This document shows positions 9,540 to 17,099 of a stretch of 64,000 nucleotides of DNA, piece after piece. A model generated the notes under the pieces. The model was not told the origin of the DNA. It was given only the letters and a program-made list of their open reading frames with translations, and searched no databases. This DNA is from Acinetobacter gyllenbergii CIP 110306 = MTCC 11365 (GTDB taxonomy: Bacteria > Pseudomonadota > Gammaproteobacteria > Pseudomonadales > Moraxellaceae), in contig NZ_ATGG01000013.1 of NCBI RefSeq assembly GCF_000413855.1, positions 1 to 64,000 on the forward strand, written 5' to 3'. Made by a program: the position numbers and the translations under genes. Numbering within the stretch: the stretch's first letter is position 1; the number at the start of each line of letters is the position of its first letter.

Positions 9540-9556
9540 TGGCATAGATACTGCAT
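9540..9556 (+). promoter_or_regulatory. Sigma-54 promoter of the NikR-like/binding-protein unit
   Basis: TTGGCATAGATACTGCA has GG at 9541-9542 and GC at 9553-9554 with 10 bp between, matching the -24/-12 consensus. Transcription would start near 9565, leaving a leader of about 38 bases before the small ORF. The core TTGGCAT is shared with the promoter at 4238. Confidence 0.6.
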
Positions 9557-9559
9557 TAA

Positions 9560-9587
9560 ATATTACGAATTATAAATTTGGTATTAC
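9560..9587 (+). promoter_or_regulatory. Paired GTATTAC-like operator boxes (site 2)
   Basis: ATATTAC at 9560-9566 and GTATTAC at 9581-9587 are 21 bp apart, as at sites 1 and 3. They begin 5 bp after the -12 element and so cover the expected transcription start, which favours repression here. The likely ligand is the NikR-like regulator encoded just downstream, giving autoregulation. Confidence 0.6.
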
Positions 9588-9603
9588 TAAGACTGAGGTG
9601 GTT

Positions 9604-9720
9604 ATGAAAAAGCAATCAATCCTGATTCAGTATTTCAAAGTTGCAGCGCGCTGTTTTGCCAATTTACTTACGGTCCGAGCAGGCCTGTATGTAAAGCAAA
9701 ACCAAGTTTCTAAACAATAG
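9604..9720 (+). CDS. Small ORF (38 aa), possible leader peptide
   Basis: An ATG preceded by GAGGTGG opens a 38-codon frame ending in TAG at 9720. The peptide starts MKKQSILIQYFK and ends NQVSKQ, is basic with a hydrophobic middle, and matches no family I know. The NikR-like gene starts only 7 bp after its stop and lacks a clear ribosome binding site of its own, so translation of this ORF may couple to the regulator. It could also be a non-functional frame within a leader. Confidence 0.45.
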   Translation: MKKQSILIQYFKVAARCFANLLTVRAGLYVKQNQVSKQ

Positions 9721-9727
9721 TCTGATC

Positions 9728-10168
9728 ATGATGAATGCACGTCCTAAACTGACTCGAATCAGTATTACCGTCCCTGAAAAAACGGTTGAAGCCTTAGATC
9801 AAACCATTGTCGAAGAGCATTATGAAAGTCGCTCTCAGGCGATTGTCGACATGATCAATAAGCATCTCATTGCTGAACAGGCACAGCAAAATGCAGTCAT
9901 GGTGGGCACACTAACCTTGTTGTATGACGCCAGTTGTATGCCGTTGCGTATGCAACTCTTAGACTTACAACAAAAATTTTTAGAACAGGTGATCAGTTCA
10001 TTACATATTCAATTGGATCAACAAAAAATATTGGAAGTCATGCTGTTACAAGGCGGCAGTAATGATCTTAAACAAATTAGTCAGCAATTTACTGCTTTAA
10101 AAGGGGTGATTAAAGGGCATCTGGAACTCATGGATGCCGTGATGCCACCCTTACAGCAAAACGATTAG
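9728..10168 (+). CDS. NikR-family ribbon-helix-helix regulator lacking most nickel ligands
   Basis: A 146-residue protein with an N-terminal ribbon-helix-helix DNA-binding domain (ISITVPEKTVEALD, about residues 10-50) and a C-terminal ACT-like domain alignable to NikR along its length. Of the E. coli high-affinity nickel ligands, only the first histidine of HVH is kept (His93). The positions of His76, His89 and Cys95 are Gln82, Gln95 and Ile101. It is therefore unlikely to sense nickel in the classical way. Its position inside the guanidine locus, and paired 21-bp-spaced boxes at three local promoters, suggest it controls guanidine genes, perhaps with an organic ligand. That role is inference. 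Confidence 0.8.
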   Translation: MMNARPKLTRISITVPEKTVEALDQTIVEEHYESRSQAIVDMINKHLIAEQAQQNAVMVGTLTLLYDASCMPLRMQLLDLQQKFLEQVISSLHIQLDQQKILEVMLLQGGSNDLKQISQQFTALKGVIKGHLELMDAVMPPLQQND

Positions 10169-10251
10169 GACGCAGCGGCATCGGTAGTGTCGCTCAACAC
10201 GTGATTTAGATGTGCTCTGGGCAAAATTTTCAAAAAAGATATGGGGTGATT

Positions 10252-11283
10252 ATGAAGCAAGCAATAGCAACGTTATCTGTTTCAGTGCTGTTGGGACTGA
10301 GCCTTAGCGCGTGTGATAATTCCGCAAAAGTGCCAACAGCAGAAAAAGCGACCGAGGCCAAAGAGGTACCGACAACCACGCCTATTACGATTGGCTATAG
10401 TGATTGGCCGGGTTGGGTGGCTTGGCAAGTGGCGATTGAAAAAGGTTGGCTCAAAGATGCAGGCTTAAATGTTGAATTTAAATGGTTTGATTATTCAGCC
10501 TCAATTTCTGCTTTTGCTGCCAATCAACTCGATGCGGTGTTTATTACCAATGGCGATAATTTAGTCAATGCCTCGGGCGGGAGCAAGGGCATGATCATTA
10601 TGGTGACGGATTATTCTGCGGGCAATGATGTGATTATTGCCAAGAATGGCATCAACAGCATTCAGGATTTAAAAGGTAAATCCATAGCAACGGAAAAGGG
10701 TTTGGTCGATCACCTGTTATTATCGACGGCTTTGACCGATGCCAAGATTCCATTCTCAGATATTAAACTGGTCAATTCAGTAACCAATGAACTTCCTCAA
10801 GTGTTTGGCAGTCAGGATATTGCTGCGATTGCAGTATGGCAACCCGTTGCCAATCAAGCATTAAAAGCAGTGGCGGGTTCCAAGATTATTTATAGTTCCA
10901 AAGATAAGCCAGGTTTGATCTACGATACGCTTGCGGTGAATCCAGCTCATTTATCGGCGCATCAAGAGGACTGGAAAAAGCTGATCCAAGTGTGGGATAA
11001 AACGGTGAAGTATATCCAAGATCCTGCAACCCATGCAGATGCGGTAAAAATCATGGCCAACCGTGTCGGTGTCGATCCTCAACAATATGAGCAATTTATT
11101 GAGGGAACGCATTTACTGGATATCGCAGCGAATAAGAAAGTGTTTCAGAAGGGAACAGGCTTTGATTCGATTTATGGTTCAACCTATCACGTCAATCAAT
11201 TCAATGTCAGTAATGGCATTTATAAAACTGCAGTGGATGTGGATGGCTTGATTTATCCAGCTTTGGTGGATGAGTTGAAATAG
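10252..11283 (+). CDS. ABC transporter substrate-binding lipoprotein (NMT1/TauA/SsuA type)
   Basis: A 343-residue periplasmic binding protein of the nitrate/sulfonate/taurine family. It has a lipoprotein signal with lipobox SLSAC (Cys21), a Glu/Thr-rich linker, then the fold starting ITIGYSDWPGW. It is probably the receptor for the permease and ATPase at 14228 and 13347, which lie in the same locus on the other strand. Transporters of this family recur beside guanidine carboxylase genes under ykkC control, so guanidine or a guanidino compound is a plausible substrate. The ATG at 10252 (GGGGTG upstream, clean signal peptide) is preferred to the in-frame ATG at 10210. Confidence 0.85.
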   Translation: MKQAIATLSVSVLLGLSLSACDNSAKVPTAEKATEAKEVPTTTPITIGYSDWPGWVAWQVAIEKGWLKDAGLNVEFKWFDYSASISAFAANQLDAVFITNGDNLVNASGGSKGMIIMVTDYSAGNDVIIAKNGINSIQDLKGKSIATEKGLVDHLLLSTALTDAKIPFSDIKLVNSVTNELPQVFGSQDIAAIAVWQPVANQALKAVAGSKIIYSSKDKPGLIYDTLAVNPAHLSAHQEDWKKLIQVWDKTVKYIQDPATHADAVKIMANRVGVDPQQYEQFIEGTHLLDIAANKKVFQKGTGFDSIYGSTYHVNQFNVSNGIYKTAVDVDGLIYPALVDELK

Positions 11284-11292
11284 CTAATTTAT

Positions 11293-11323
11293 AAAAAAAT
11301 CGTTCTCATAGAACGATTTTTTT
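11293..11323 (+). terminator. Intrinsic terminator, possibly bidirectional
   Basis: ATCGTTCT and AGAACGAT pair around a CAT loop, with an A-run before and a T-run after. It terminates the binding-protein gene and could also stop minus-strand transcripts. Confidence 0.8.
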
Positions 11324-11346
11324 ATTTCTGGATTTTAAAATTTTAA

Positions 11347-11380
11347 GGACAATCTTTTTAAAGAATTGATTGTCCTTTTT
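11347..11380. terminator. Second terminator hairpin between convergent units
   Basis: GGACAATC (11347-11354) pairs with GATTGTCC (11368-11375) and is followed by a T-run. It lies between the convergent binding-protein and oxygenase units and probably serves the minus-strand unit as well, although the T-run favours the plus strand. Confidence 0.6.
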
Positions 11381-11404
11381 AGAATCAATCAGATACAAAC
11401 AGTT

Positions 11405-12280
11405 TTAGTAAGTTCGCGTGGCATTTTTTAATAAATGCTTTTGCTCAGCAGCCAGCCATTGTTGTGTATCTGTAGTGGTTGCGGTTGTGGTATTAAATAC
11501 AAAATCAGGTTGATACATATCCAGATGAAAATAAAGTCGATACAGTTCACCTTCAATCTGTTTCAGTTGGGTCAGGGTATTGGAATCTTCTATTTCAAAA
11601 TCATCGAGTGAAATTGATTGCTGTAAACGACTACTGATTGTACTAAAACCAATAGAAGAACCATTTAAAGCAACCGAGACTTCATAGCTTTCGATCACTT
11701 TAGGATCATTTTCAGGATGATCAATCGGGCTATTCTTCAGTTGCTTTTGTTGTTGAGGAAGGCGTGATTGAGCATAAGCCATGTGCTGATCGCTGATCAT
11801 CAAGCCACCATCCATAGCTATCATCTGTTGTGTTGCCACATGTTGCATTTGAAATAGACGTAAACCAAGCAATAAACCTTGCTGAGCCTGTTGCCGCCAA
11901 TCCTCTACATAGGCATGGGAAGGTGAAAACTCTAAAATACTGTTGCCGATCGGGTAGAGTTTCGCTGGTTCAGGCCATTGAATATGATTCTGATAGTTTT
12001 GATGAACCTGCCAAGAGAGTAATTCACGCTCTGAATCCCATAAGGTATCGCCGATCCATCCTTGTCGCTCATGTACTGCAGTTTGATTGGCATCGACCAG
12101 TCGGAGGTCAATACTGAAAGATTTGGACTGAAACCAGTACACAATGGTTTTTTCATCCGTCATGCCATTAAAGAAGCTGATACTTTTGCGTCTAAAACAT
12201 CCCAGTAAATAGCTGGGCAAGGGCGACTGATCATCAATTGCAGTTGGTTCAAGTTGCGCGAGTAAGTTGATTAGATTCAT
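11405..12280 (-). CDS. Unknown protein coupled to the 2OG oxygenase
   Basis: A 291-residue soluble protein with no signal peptide or membrane segment and no family that I recognise. It is rich in Gln and aromatic residues, with segments such as WFQSKSFSIDLRLVD and GWIGDTLWDSE that suggest a beta-rich fold. Its ATG overlaps the stop of the oxygenase gene by four bases (ATGA), so the two are translationally coupled. The two products probably act on the same compound. It is the last gene of the permease-ATPase-oxygenase unit. Confidence 0.7.
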   Translation of the reverse strand: MNLINLLAQLEPTAIDDQSPLPSYLLGCFRRKSISFFNGMTDEKTIVYWFQSKSFSIDLRLVDANQTAVHERQGWIGDTLWDSERELLSWQVHQNYQNHIQWPEPAKLYPIGNSILEFSPSHAYVEDWRQQAQQGLLLGLRLFQMQHVATQQMIAMDGGLMISDQHMAYAQSRLPQQQKQLKNSPIDHPENDPKVIESYEVSVALNGSSIGFSTISSRLQQSISLDDFEIEDSNTLTQLKQIEGELYRLYFHLDMYQPDFVFNTTTATTTDTQQWLAAEQKHLLKNATRTY

Positions 12281-13281
12281 TCACCTGCTCCTTGTTCATT
12301 TAAACCAAAGGAGTACAGCGGACGGGCATTTTCAAGTACCAGCTCACCTGATTGAATGCGTTGCTTGAGGTACATAAAAGTTTGAGCGGTCTGATTGAAT
12401 AGATGCTCACCGCCTTTCATAGGCGGGTATAACGGTGCTTCATTGAGAATCAGTGGCTGAATCAGATAGTCATAATCACAGGAGAAGAACAGCGGAAAAG
12501 AGTAACGTTCTTGCTGTACTCGTCTTACACGATGTTTGGTTGCCAGATAGCGACCATTAGATAAGATCTCCATCATATCGCCAATATTCATTACCATGGT
12601 GTTTTCAATTAAGGGAATATCCATCCATTCACCTTGTTTATTCAGTACTTGTAAGCCTTCCGCCGTTGGAAATAACAGGGTAAAACATTCATAGTCGGTA
12701 TGTGCACCAATGCCTGATTGATCTTGTGCCTCAGGATTGTAAGGATAATGAATCAGTCTTAATTGGCTCGGCGCATGCTTTAAATGCGGTTCAAAAAAGT
12801 CTTCATTCAGCTCAAGTGCCAAAGCAAAAGCTTTAAATAGCTGATTACCGATGGCTTTGATATGTTGATAATAATTTAAGACGGTGTGTTTAAAGTGGGC
12901 ATCTTCAGGCCATAGTGTTGGTCCGATTAAAGGGCGACGATGCTGCTCACCGAGATAGTCATAATTGATGTCATAGGATTCTTTTAGATCATAGACATTG
13001 GCTTTGAATTGTTCCTCACCGATTGGCACATAACCACTATGATTTTGCGAAAGACCAATATAATGCTGCATTTTAGTGGCTTGGTCTTGGCTAAAATAGT
13101 GCTGCGCGGTTTGTTTTAACTGATCGAACAGTTCGGGCTGAAATTGTTCTCCTTGAATGTATAAGAAGCCAACCTCCTTACAGGCTTGATCAAGTTGCTT
13201 GACCACCTGTTTGCGATCTTCTAAACGCTCACTGTTGAGGGGTGAAATATCAATTAAGGGCAACACATAATCATGGTTCAT
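12277..13281 (-). CDS. 2-oxoglutarate/Fe(II)-dependent oxygenase, isopenicillin N synthase-like
   Basis: A 334-residue oxygenase of the IPNS/ethylene-forming-enzyme superfamily. The iron facial triad is visible as His194-x-Asp196 (AHTDYE) and His250 (ATKHRV), and the 2-oxoglutarate-binding RxS as Arg259/Ser261. An N-terminal DIOX_N-type region (LPLIDISPL) precedes the core. I chose the ATG at 13281 because GGTGAG precedes it; an ATG at 13293 and a TTG at 13338 are also in frame. Related enzymes are known to hydroxylate arginine or homoarginine and release guanidine, so in this locus it may liberate guanidine from a guanidino compound. The substrate is not determined by sequence. Confidence 0.8.
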   Translation of the reverse strand: MNHDYVLPLIDISPLNSERLEDRKQVVKQLDQACKEVGFLYIQGEQFQPELFDQLKQTAQHYFSQDQATKMQHYIGLSQNHSGYVPIGEEQFKANVYDLKESYDINYDYLGEQHRRPLIGPTLWPEDAHFKHTVLNYYQHIKAIGNQLFKAFALALELNEDFFEPHLKHAPSQLRLIHYPYNPEAQDQSGIGAHTDYECFTLLFPTAEGLQVLNKQGEWMDIPLIENTMVMNIGDMMEILSNGRYLATKHRVRRVQQERYSFPLFFSCDYDYLIQPLILNEAPLYPPMKGGEHLFNQTAQTFMYLKQRIQSGELVLENARPLYSFGLNEQGAGE

Positions 13282-13346
13282 GAGACTCACCATTGGCTGG
13301 TCGTCCAGCAATAAATGAAGCAGATTGGGTCGTCCCAAACGCTATT

Positions 13347-14225
13347 TTATTTGTGTGTACTCATTTGGGTCATACGTGGAATTTTAGGTAAATCTTGTAG
13401 TGCAGGGTCGAGTTGTTCCTCTTGGTGATGTACCAACAGATCAACCCGTTCCCGTAATTGTTTAAATTCAGGCGAATGCATCAGTTCCATGCTTCGTGGG
13501 CGTGGTAGATTGACCTCGATAATCTCTTTGATCTCACCTGGATTGGCTTTTAAGGCCACAATACGATCAGCCAATAAAATGGCTTCATCCATGTCATGCG
13601 TGACAAATAAAATGGTGATATCAATGTTTTGCCACAAGTCCATCAAATGCTTCTGCATTTTTTGTCGGGTGTAGGGATCGAGTGCACCAAAAGGTTCATC
13701 CATGAGTAAAATCTTAGGTTCATTGACTAAGGCACGGGCAATGGCGACACGCTGTTTCATCCCACCTGAAAGCTCGTGTGGAAACTGATTTTCATATTTT
13801 TCTAAGCCAATAATATTAATCCACTCACGTGCCATTTCTTCGGCACGGGTTTGACTGATGCCTTTCATCAAAGGACCAAACATCACATTTTCTTTAACGG
13901 TTTTCCATGGAAATAAGGTATAGCCTTGAAACACCATGCCACGTTCTGAACTTGGGCCTTTAATCTTTTGCCCTTCAACCAGAACCTCGCCACTGTGATA
14001 GTCATCTAGACCTGCAACCACACGGCTTAAAGTTGATTTTCCACATCCCGAAGGACCAATCACACAGACAAACTCACGTTTATGAATACGTAAATCAATT
14101 TGGTTCAGCACGGTTCGTTCTGAATCACCATGCTGAAAAATTTGCGTCAGTTGCTTGGTTTCCAACATCACGGGACGCGTATAAATATGCTCAAAATAGG
14201 CTTTGGTATCGAAATTATCCGCCAT
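13347..14225 (-). CDS. ABC transporter ATPase (nitrate/sulfonate/taurine type)
   Basis: A 292-residue nucleotide-binding subunit with Walker [10 protein letters not shown] (57-65), Q-loop Gln100, signature LSGGMKQR (152-159), Walker B ILLMDEP (172-178) and switch histidine in VTHDMDEA. It energises the permease encoded immediately upstream. The ATG at 14225 is favoured because AAGGAG sits just upstream; an earlier ATG at 14246 would overlap the permease. The N-terminal ~20 residues and the C-terminal extension after the core are longer than in minimal family members. Probable partner of the binding protein at 10252. Confidence 0.9.
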   Translation of the reverse strand: MADNFDTKAYFEHIYTRPVMLETKQLTQIFQHGDSERTVLNQIDLRIHKREFVCVIGPSGCGKSTLSRVVAGLDDYHSGEVLVEGQKIKGPSSERGMVFQGYTLFPWKTVKENVMFGPLMKGISQTRAEEMAREWINIIGLEKYENQFPHELSGGMKQRVAIARALVNEPKILLMDEPFGALDPYTRQKMQKHLMDLWQNIDITILFVTHDMDEAILLADRIVALKANPGEIKEIIEVNLPRPRSMELMHSPEFKQLRERVDLLVHHQEEQLDPALQDLPKIPRMTQMSTHK

Positions 14226-14227
14226 AT

Positions 14228-15163
14228 TTATACTCCTTTTTTCCATTTAAATAGGTATGTGCCGAGTTTCATTAAAATCAAATCACACAACAGTCCAATC
14301 ACCCCGATAATCAGGATGGCGGCATAAACATTGTCAAAGTTCTGATAACGCGCTTGTTGAGTAATGAACCAGGTAATTCCTGATGTGGCACCAATCAGTT
14401 CTGACACGATCAGATAGGTCCATGCCCAACCGAGTAACACCCGTTGGTCTCGATAAATGTCAGGTAGTGCCGCAGGAATCACCACATGGAACAGGCTTTT
14501 AAGCTTATTGGTGCCTAGGGTATAGCCTGCCTCAACCAAGCCGCGGTCAACCATTCGAGTGGTATTGGCAATGATCAGAATTTGCTGAAATAAGGTACCA
14601 ATCACGATAATGGCAATTTTCGGGGCATCATTAATACCTAAAATCGCCACTGCTAATGCCCCAAAGGCAGGTGCTGGCAGGTAGCGAAAGAACTCGACAA
14701 AGGGTTCAGTCAGCTTAGAGATGGTATTGGAAAAACCACACAGGATACCCAACGGCACACCGATCAATGAAGAAATAAAAAACGCCGTAAATACAATCTT
14801 GATACTGTGCCACAGACTTTGATGTAACCACGGCGCGTCGGCCTGTTGCGGGGGCGTGGTAAAGGACGTAAATAAGGCTTTCGCCACTTGATGCGGTGCA
14901 GGCAAATAAATGGGATTGACCAGAATACCTGTAGGCGGTGTTTTGCCTTGATTGACGGCATCTTGTGCCTCTGCATAATAAGCCTGCTTATCTATTCGGG
15001 TGCCTGCCTGTAGATAAGTGGCTGAGCCTGCATGGGTAATTTGAACTTGTGGATGCCAGATAAAGGGTAAGTAACTGACACAGCTCCAGATCAGAATGGG
15101 AATTAGAAAAGACCCCAAACTCAAATAAAGCTTTTTGCTTTTTGACAGTACTGAATGATGCAT
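14228..15163 (-). CDS. ABC transporter permease (nitrate/sulfonate/taurine type) with periplasmic insert
   Basis: A 311-residue inner-membrane permease with a first helix at about 12-32 and the conserved BPD_transp_1 region, including the EAGYTLGTN cytoplasmic loop that docks the ATPase. Between the first helix and the core is a hydrophilic stretch of about 60 residues (33-95, Gln/Ala/Pro-rich), longer than in SsuC or TauC. It starts the unit permease-ATPase-oxygenase-unknown protein. A sigma-54-type promoter and paired boxes precede it, linking it to the guanidine operon on the opposite strand. Confidence 0.88.
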   Translation of the reverse strand: MHHSVLSKSKKLYLSLGSFLIPILIWSCVSYLPFIWHPQVQITHAGSATYLQAGTRIDKQAYYAEAQDAVNQGKTPPTGILVNPIYLPAPHQVAKALFTSFTTPPQQADAPWLHQSLWHSIKIVFTAFFISSLIGVPLGILCGFSNTISKLTEPFVEFFRYLPAPAFGALAVAILGINDAPKIAIIVIGTLFQQILIIANTTRMVDRGLVEAGYTLGTNKLKSLFHVVIPAALPDIYRDQRVLLGWAWTYLIVSELIGATSGITWFITQQARYQNFDNVYAAILIIGVIGLLCDLILMKLGTYLFKWKKGV

Positions 15164-15178
15164 AGGTGCACACCCGTA

Positions 15179-15206
15179 GTAATACTAATTGAATAAAACG
15201 TAATAC
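15179..15206 (-). promoter_or_regulatory. Paired GTATTAC operator boxes (site 3)
   Basis: On the minus strand GTATTAC occurs at 15206-15200 and 15185-15179, 21 bp apart, each preceded by TTA (first) or TTA (second) and almost identical to sites 1 and 2. The boxes start 6 bp after the -12 element, so they cover the expected transcription start, the same geometry as site 2. Confidence 0.65.
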
Positions 15207-15211
15207 TAATT

Positions 15212-15228
15212 AGCAATTTTGATGCCAG
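15212..15228 (-). promoter_or_regulatory. Sigma-54 promoter of the permease/ATPase/oxygenase unit
   Basis: Read on the minus strand, CTGGCATCAAAATTGCT has GG at 15226-15225 and GC at 15214-15213 with 10 bp between. The predicted start near 15202 gives a leader of about 39 bases before the permease ATG. Confidence 0.62.
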
Positions 15229-15279
15229 TGCGGATGCTGAATAGCAAAATCAGGATGAAGTGCAGTCAATGAAAAGCGA

Positions 15280-15324
15280 GATAGGCACTTTGTAATTTGA
15301 TAGCGATGCTTGTGCCTATCTTTT
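15280..15324. terminator. Hairpin between ABC unit and ferredoxin
   Basis: GATAGGCAC (15280-15288) pairs with GTGCCTATC (15312-15320), followed by TTTT on the plus strand. It lies downstream of the ferredoxin gene on the minus strand, where the T-run is poor, so its use as a terminator is uncertain. Confidence 0.4.
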
Positions 15325-15333
15325 AGTGAGTCC

Positions 15334-15588
15334 TTAATGATTGAATAGATTCAGGTTATGGAATTTAATCAGCAGTTGATCAGGAGATTCCAGCCACGCT
15401 GGGTCAGGCTGAATACAGTCGATGGGACAGACAGCAAGACAGGTGGGTGCTGTGTAGAAACCGATACATTCAGTGCAACGTTGTGGATCAATTTCATAGA
15501 CTTTTGCACCTTCATTAATCGCTTGATTGGGGCATTCAGGTAAGCACATATCGCAATTGATACATGCGTTAGTAATCAGTAGTGCCAT
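15334..15588 (-). CDS. 2[4Fe-4S] ferredoxin, YfhL type
   Basis: An 84-residue ferredoxin with two cluster motifs: CINCDMCLPECP near the N-terminus and CTECIGFYTAPTCLAVCP in the middle, the long insert in the second motif being typical of YfhL/Alvin-type ferredoxins. The ATG at 15588 is used because the protein then begins at the conserved MALLIT. It starts directly after the stop of the TrhP gene, so the two form an operon. It is a plausible electron donor for the iron-sulfur-dependent tRNA hydroxylation by TrhP; this pairing is inference. Confidence 0.9.
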   Translation of the reverse strand: MALLITNACINCDMCLPECPNQAINEGAKVYEIDPQRCTECIGFYTAPTCLAVCPIDCIQPDPAWLESPDQLLIKFHNLNLFNH

Positions 15589-15589
15589 C

Positions 15590-16957
15590 TTAATCTGCCG
15601 AATAGGCCAAAGCCGCAGATCGTAACTCGGTTGTGGCATGGGGCAAATTACGAATCAACAGTGCATATTCAATATCGACTTCTGGGGAAAATGGAATTTC
15701 TACGATATGCCCTGAACCCTTGGCACTTTCAATGGCATTGCCTTTAAGATCACGCATCTGTTCTAATTTGAAGTGGATATTGCCTTTGGGTGTCATAAGC
15801 TCAAGTGAATCACCAATCACAAAACGGTTTTTAACCTCAATGCGAATATGGTCGCCATGACGTGCAGTGACTTCACCGCAAAATTGTTGATAGTCAAAAT
15901 GCGATGAACCATCGACATAATTTTGATAATCGCTATGCACATGGCGGCGCAAGAAGCCTTCGGTATAACCACGGTTTGCTAAACCTTCCAGTTGAGTCAT
16001 CAAGCTAGGATCAAATTCATTACCTACCAGTGCATCATCAATGGCTTTACGGTAAATCTGTGCAGTACGGGCACAATAAAAATAAGATTTAGTCCGACCC
16101 TCAATCTTTAAAGAAGCAACACCCATTTGAGTCAGACGATCTACATGTTGCACTGCGCGTAGATCTTTAGAATTCATAAAATAAGTGCCGTGCTCATCTT
16201 CTTCAGCGGCAAACATCTCTTCATCATGACGCTGCACCAAAACAGTTTGCGCCGTATTAGTGCTGTTTGATGTTTTTGAGCAACATTGCTGCTGAGTATT
16301 GGCTGGTTGAACAGGGGTGACATCTCCATTGGCATCTTCTTGCGCTGTGTGGATTTTATAGTCCCAACGACAGGCATTGGTACAGGCGCCTTGATTGGCA
16401 TCACGTTTATTCATATAACCCGATAACAAGCAACGACCAGAATAGGCCATACACAGTGCCCCATGCACGAACACTTCCAGTTCAATTTCAGGGACATGAT
16501 TTTGGATTTCTTCTATTTCATCGAGCGAAAGTTCTCGAGATAAAATTACCCGACTTAGACCATAGTCTTTCCAGAATTTTACTGTGGCCCAGTTAATGGC
16601 ATTGGCTTGTACCGAGAGATGAATCTGCATCTCAGGAAAATGCTCACGCACCAACATAATCAATCCGGGATCAGACATAATCAGCGCATCGGGCTGCATG
16701 GCAACAATTGGTTCAATATCTCGAATAAAGTTTTTGAGCTTGCTATTATGTGGCTGGATATTGACCACCACATAAAATTTTTTGCCTAGGGCATGTGCCT
16801 CATCAATCCCGATTTTTAAATTGTCATGGTCAAATTCATTGTTACGCACGCGTAAGCTATAGCGGGGTTGGCCTGCATAGACCGCATCGGCACCATAAGC
16901 AAAGGCATAACGCATATTTTTAAGTGAACCAGCAGGAGAGAGTAATTCAGTATTCAT
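15590..16957 (-). CDS. trhP: tRNA hydroxylation protein TrhP (YegQ, U32 family)
   Basis: A 455-residue U32 'peptidase' family protein of the YegQ/TrhP group. The U32 signature region EVFVHGALCMAYSGRC is intact and further cysteines follow in GACTNACRW. TrhP is known to be needed for prephenate-dependent 5-hydroxylation of uridine 34 in several tRNAs. An acidic, Gln/Thr-rich insert (about residues 207-255, with adjacent cysteines QCC) interrupts the catalytic domain and makes it look longer than the E. coli form in that region. It is the first gene of a pair with the ferredoxin. Confidence 0.88.
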   Translation of the reverse strand: MNTELLSPAGSLKNMRYAFAYGADAVYAGQPRYSLRVRNNEFDHDNLKIGIDEAHALGKKFYVVVNIQPHNSKLKNFIRDIEPIVAMQPDALIMSDPGLIMLVREHFPEMQIHLSVQANAINWATVKFWKDYGLSRVILSRELSLDEIEEIQNHVPEIELEVFVHGALCMAYSGRCLLSGYMNKRDANQGACTNACRWDYKIHTAQEDANGDVTPVQPANTQQQCCSKTSNSTNTAQTVLVQRHDEEMFAAEEDEHGTYFMNSKDLRAVQHVDRLTQMGVASLKIEGRTKSYFYCARTAQIYRKAIDDALVGNEFDPSLMTQLEGLANRGYTEGFLRRHVHSDYQNYVDGSSHFDYQQFCGEVTARHGDHIRIEVKNRFVIGDSLELMTPKGNIHFKLEQMRDLKGNAIESAKGSGHIVEIPFSPEVDIEYALLIRNLPHATTELRSAALAYSAD

Positions 16958-17071
16958 GATGCAAAAAAAGGCATATAAAAAATAAGGGATTATTCTAGAA
17001 AGTTCAGATTAAGGATTCAACCTAGTGTTTTGCTCAGGATTTTATAGATATTAATGGAAAGTCTAGGCCAT

Positions 17072-17096
17072 AAAAAAGCACCCGAAGGTGCTTTTT
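17072..17096 (-). terminator. Intrinsic terminator of the glycine-zipper gene
   Basis: AAAAAGCACC-CGAA-GGTGCTTTTT forms a compact hairpin with T-runs on both strands directly after the stop at 17100. Confidence 0.85.
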
Positions 17097-17099
17097 GAA

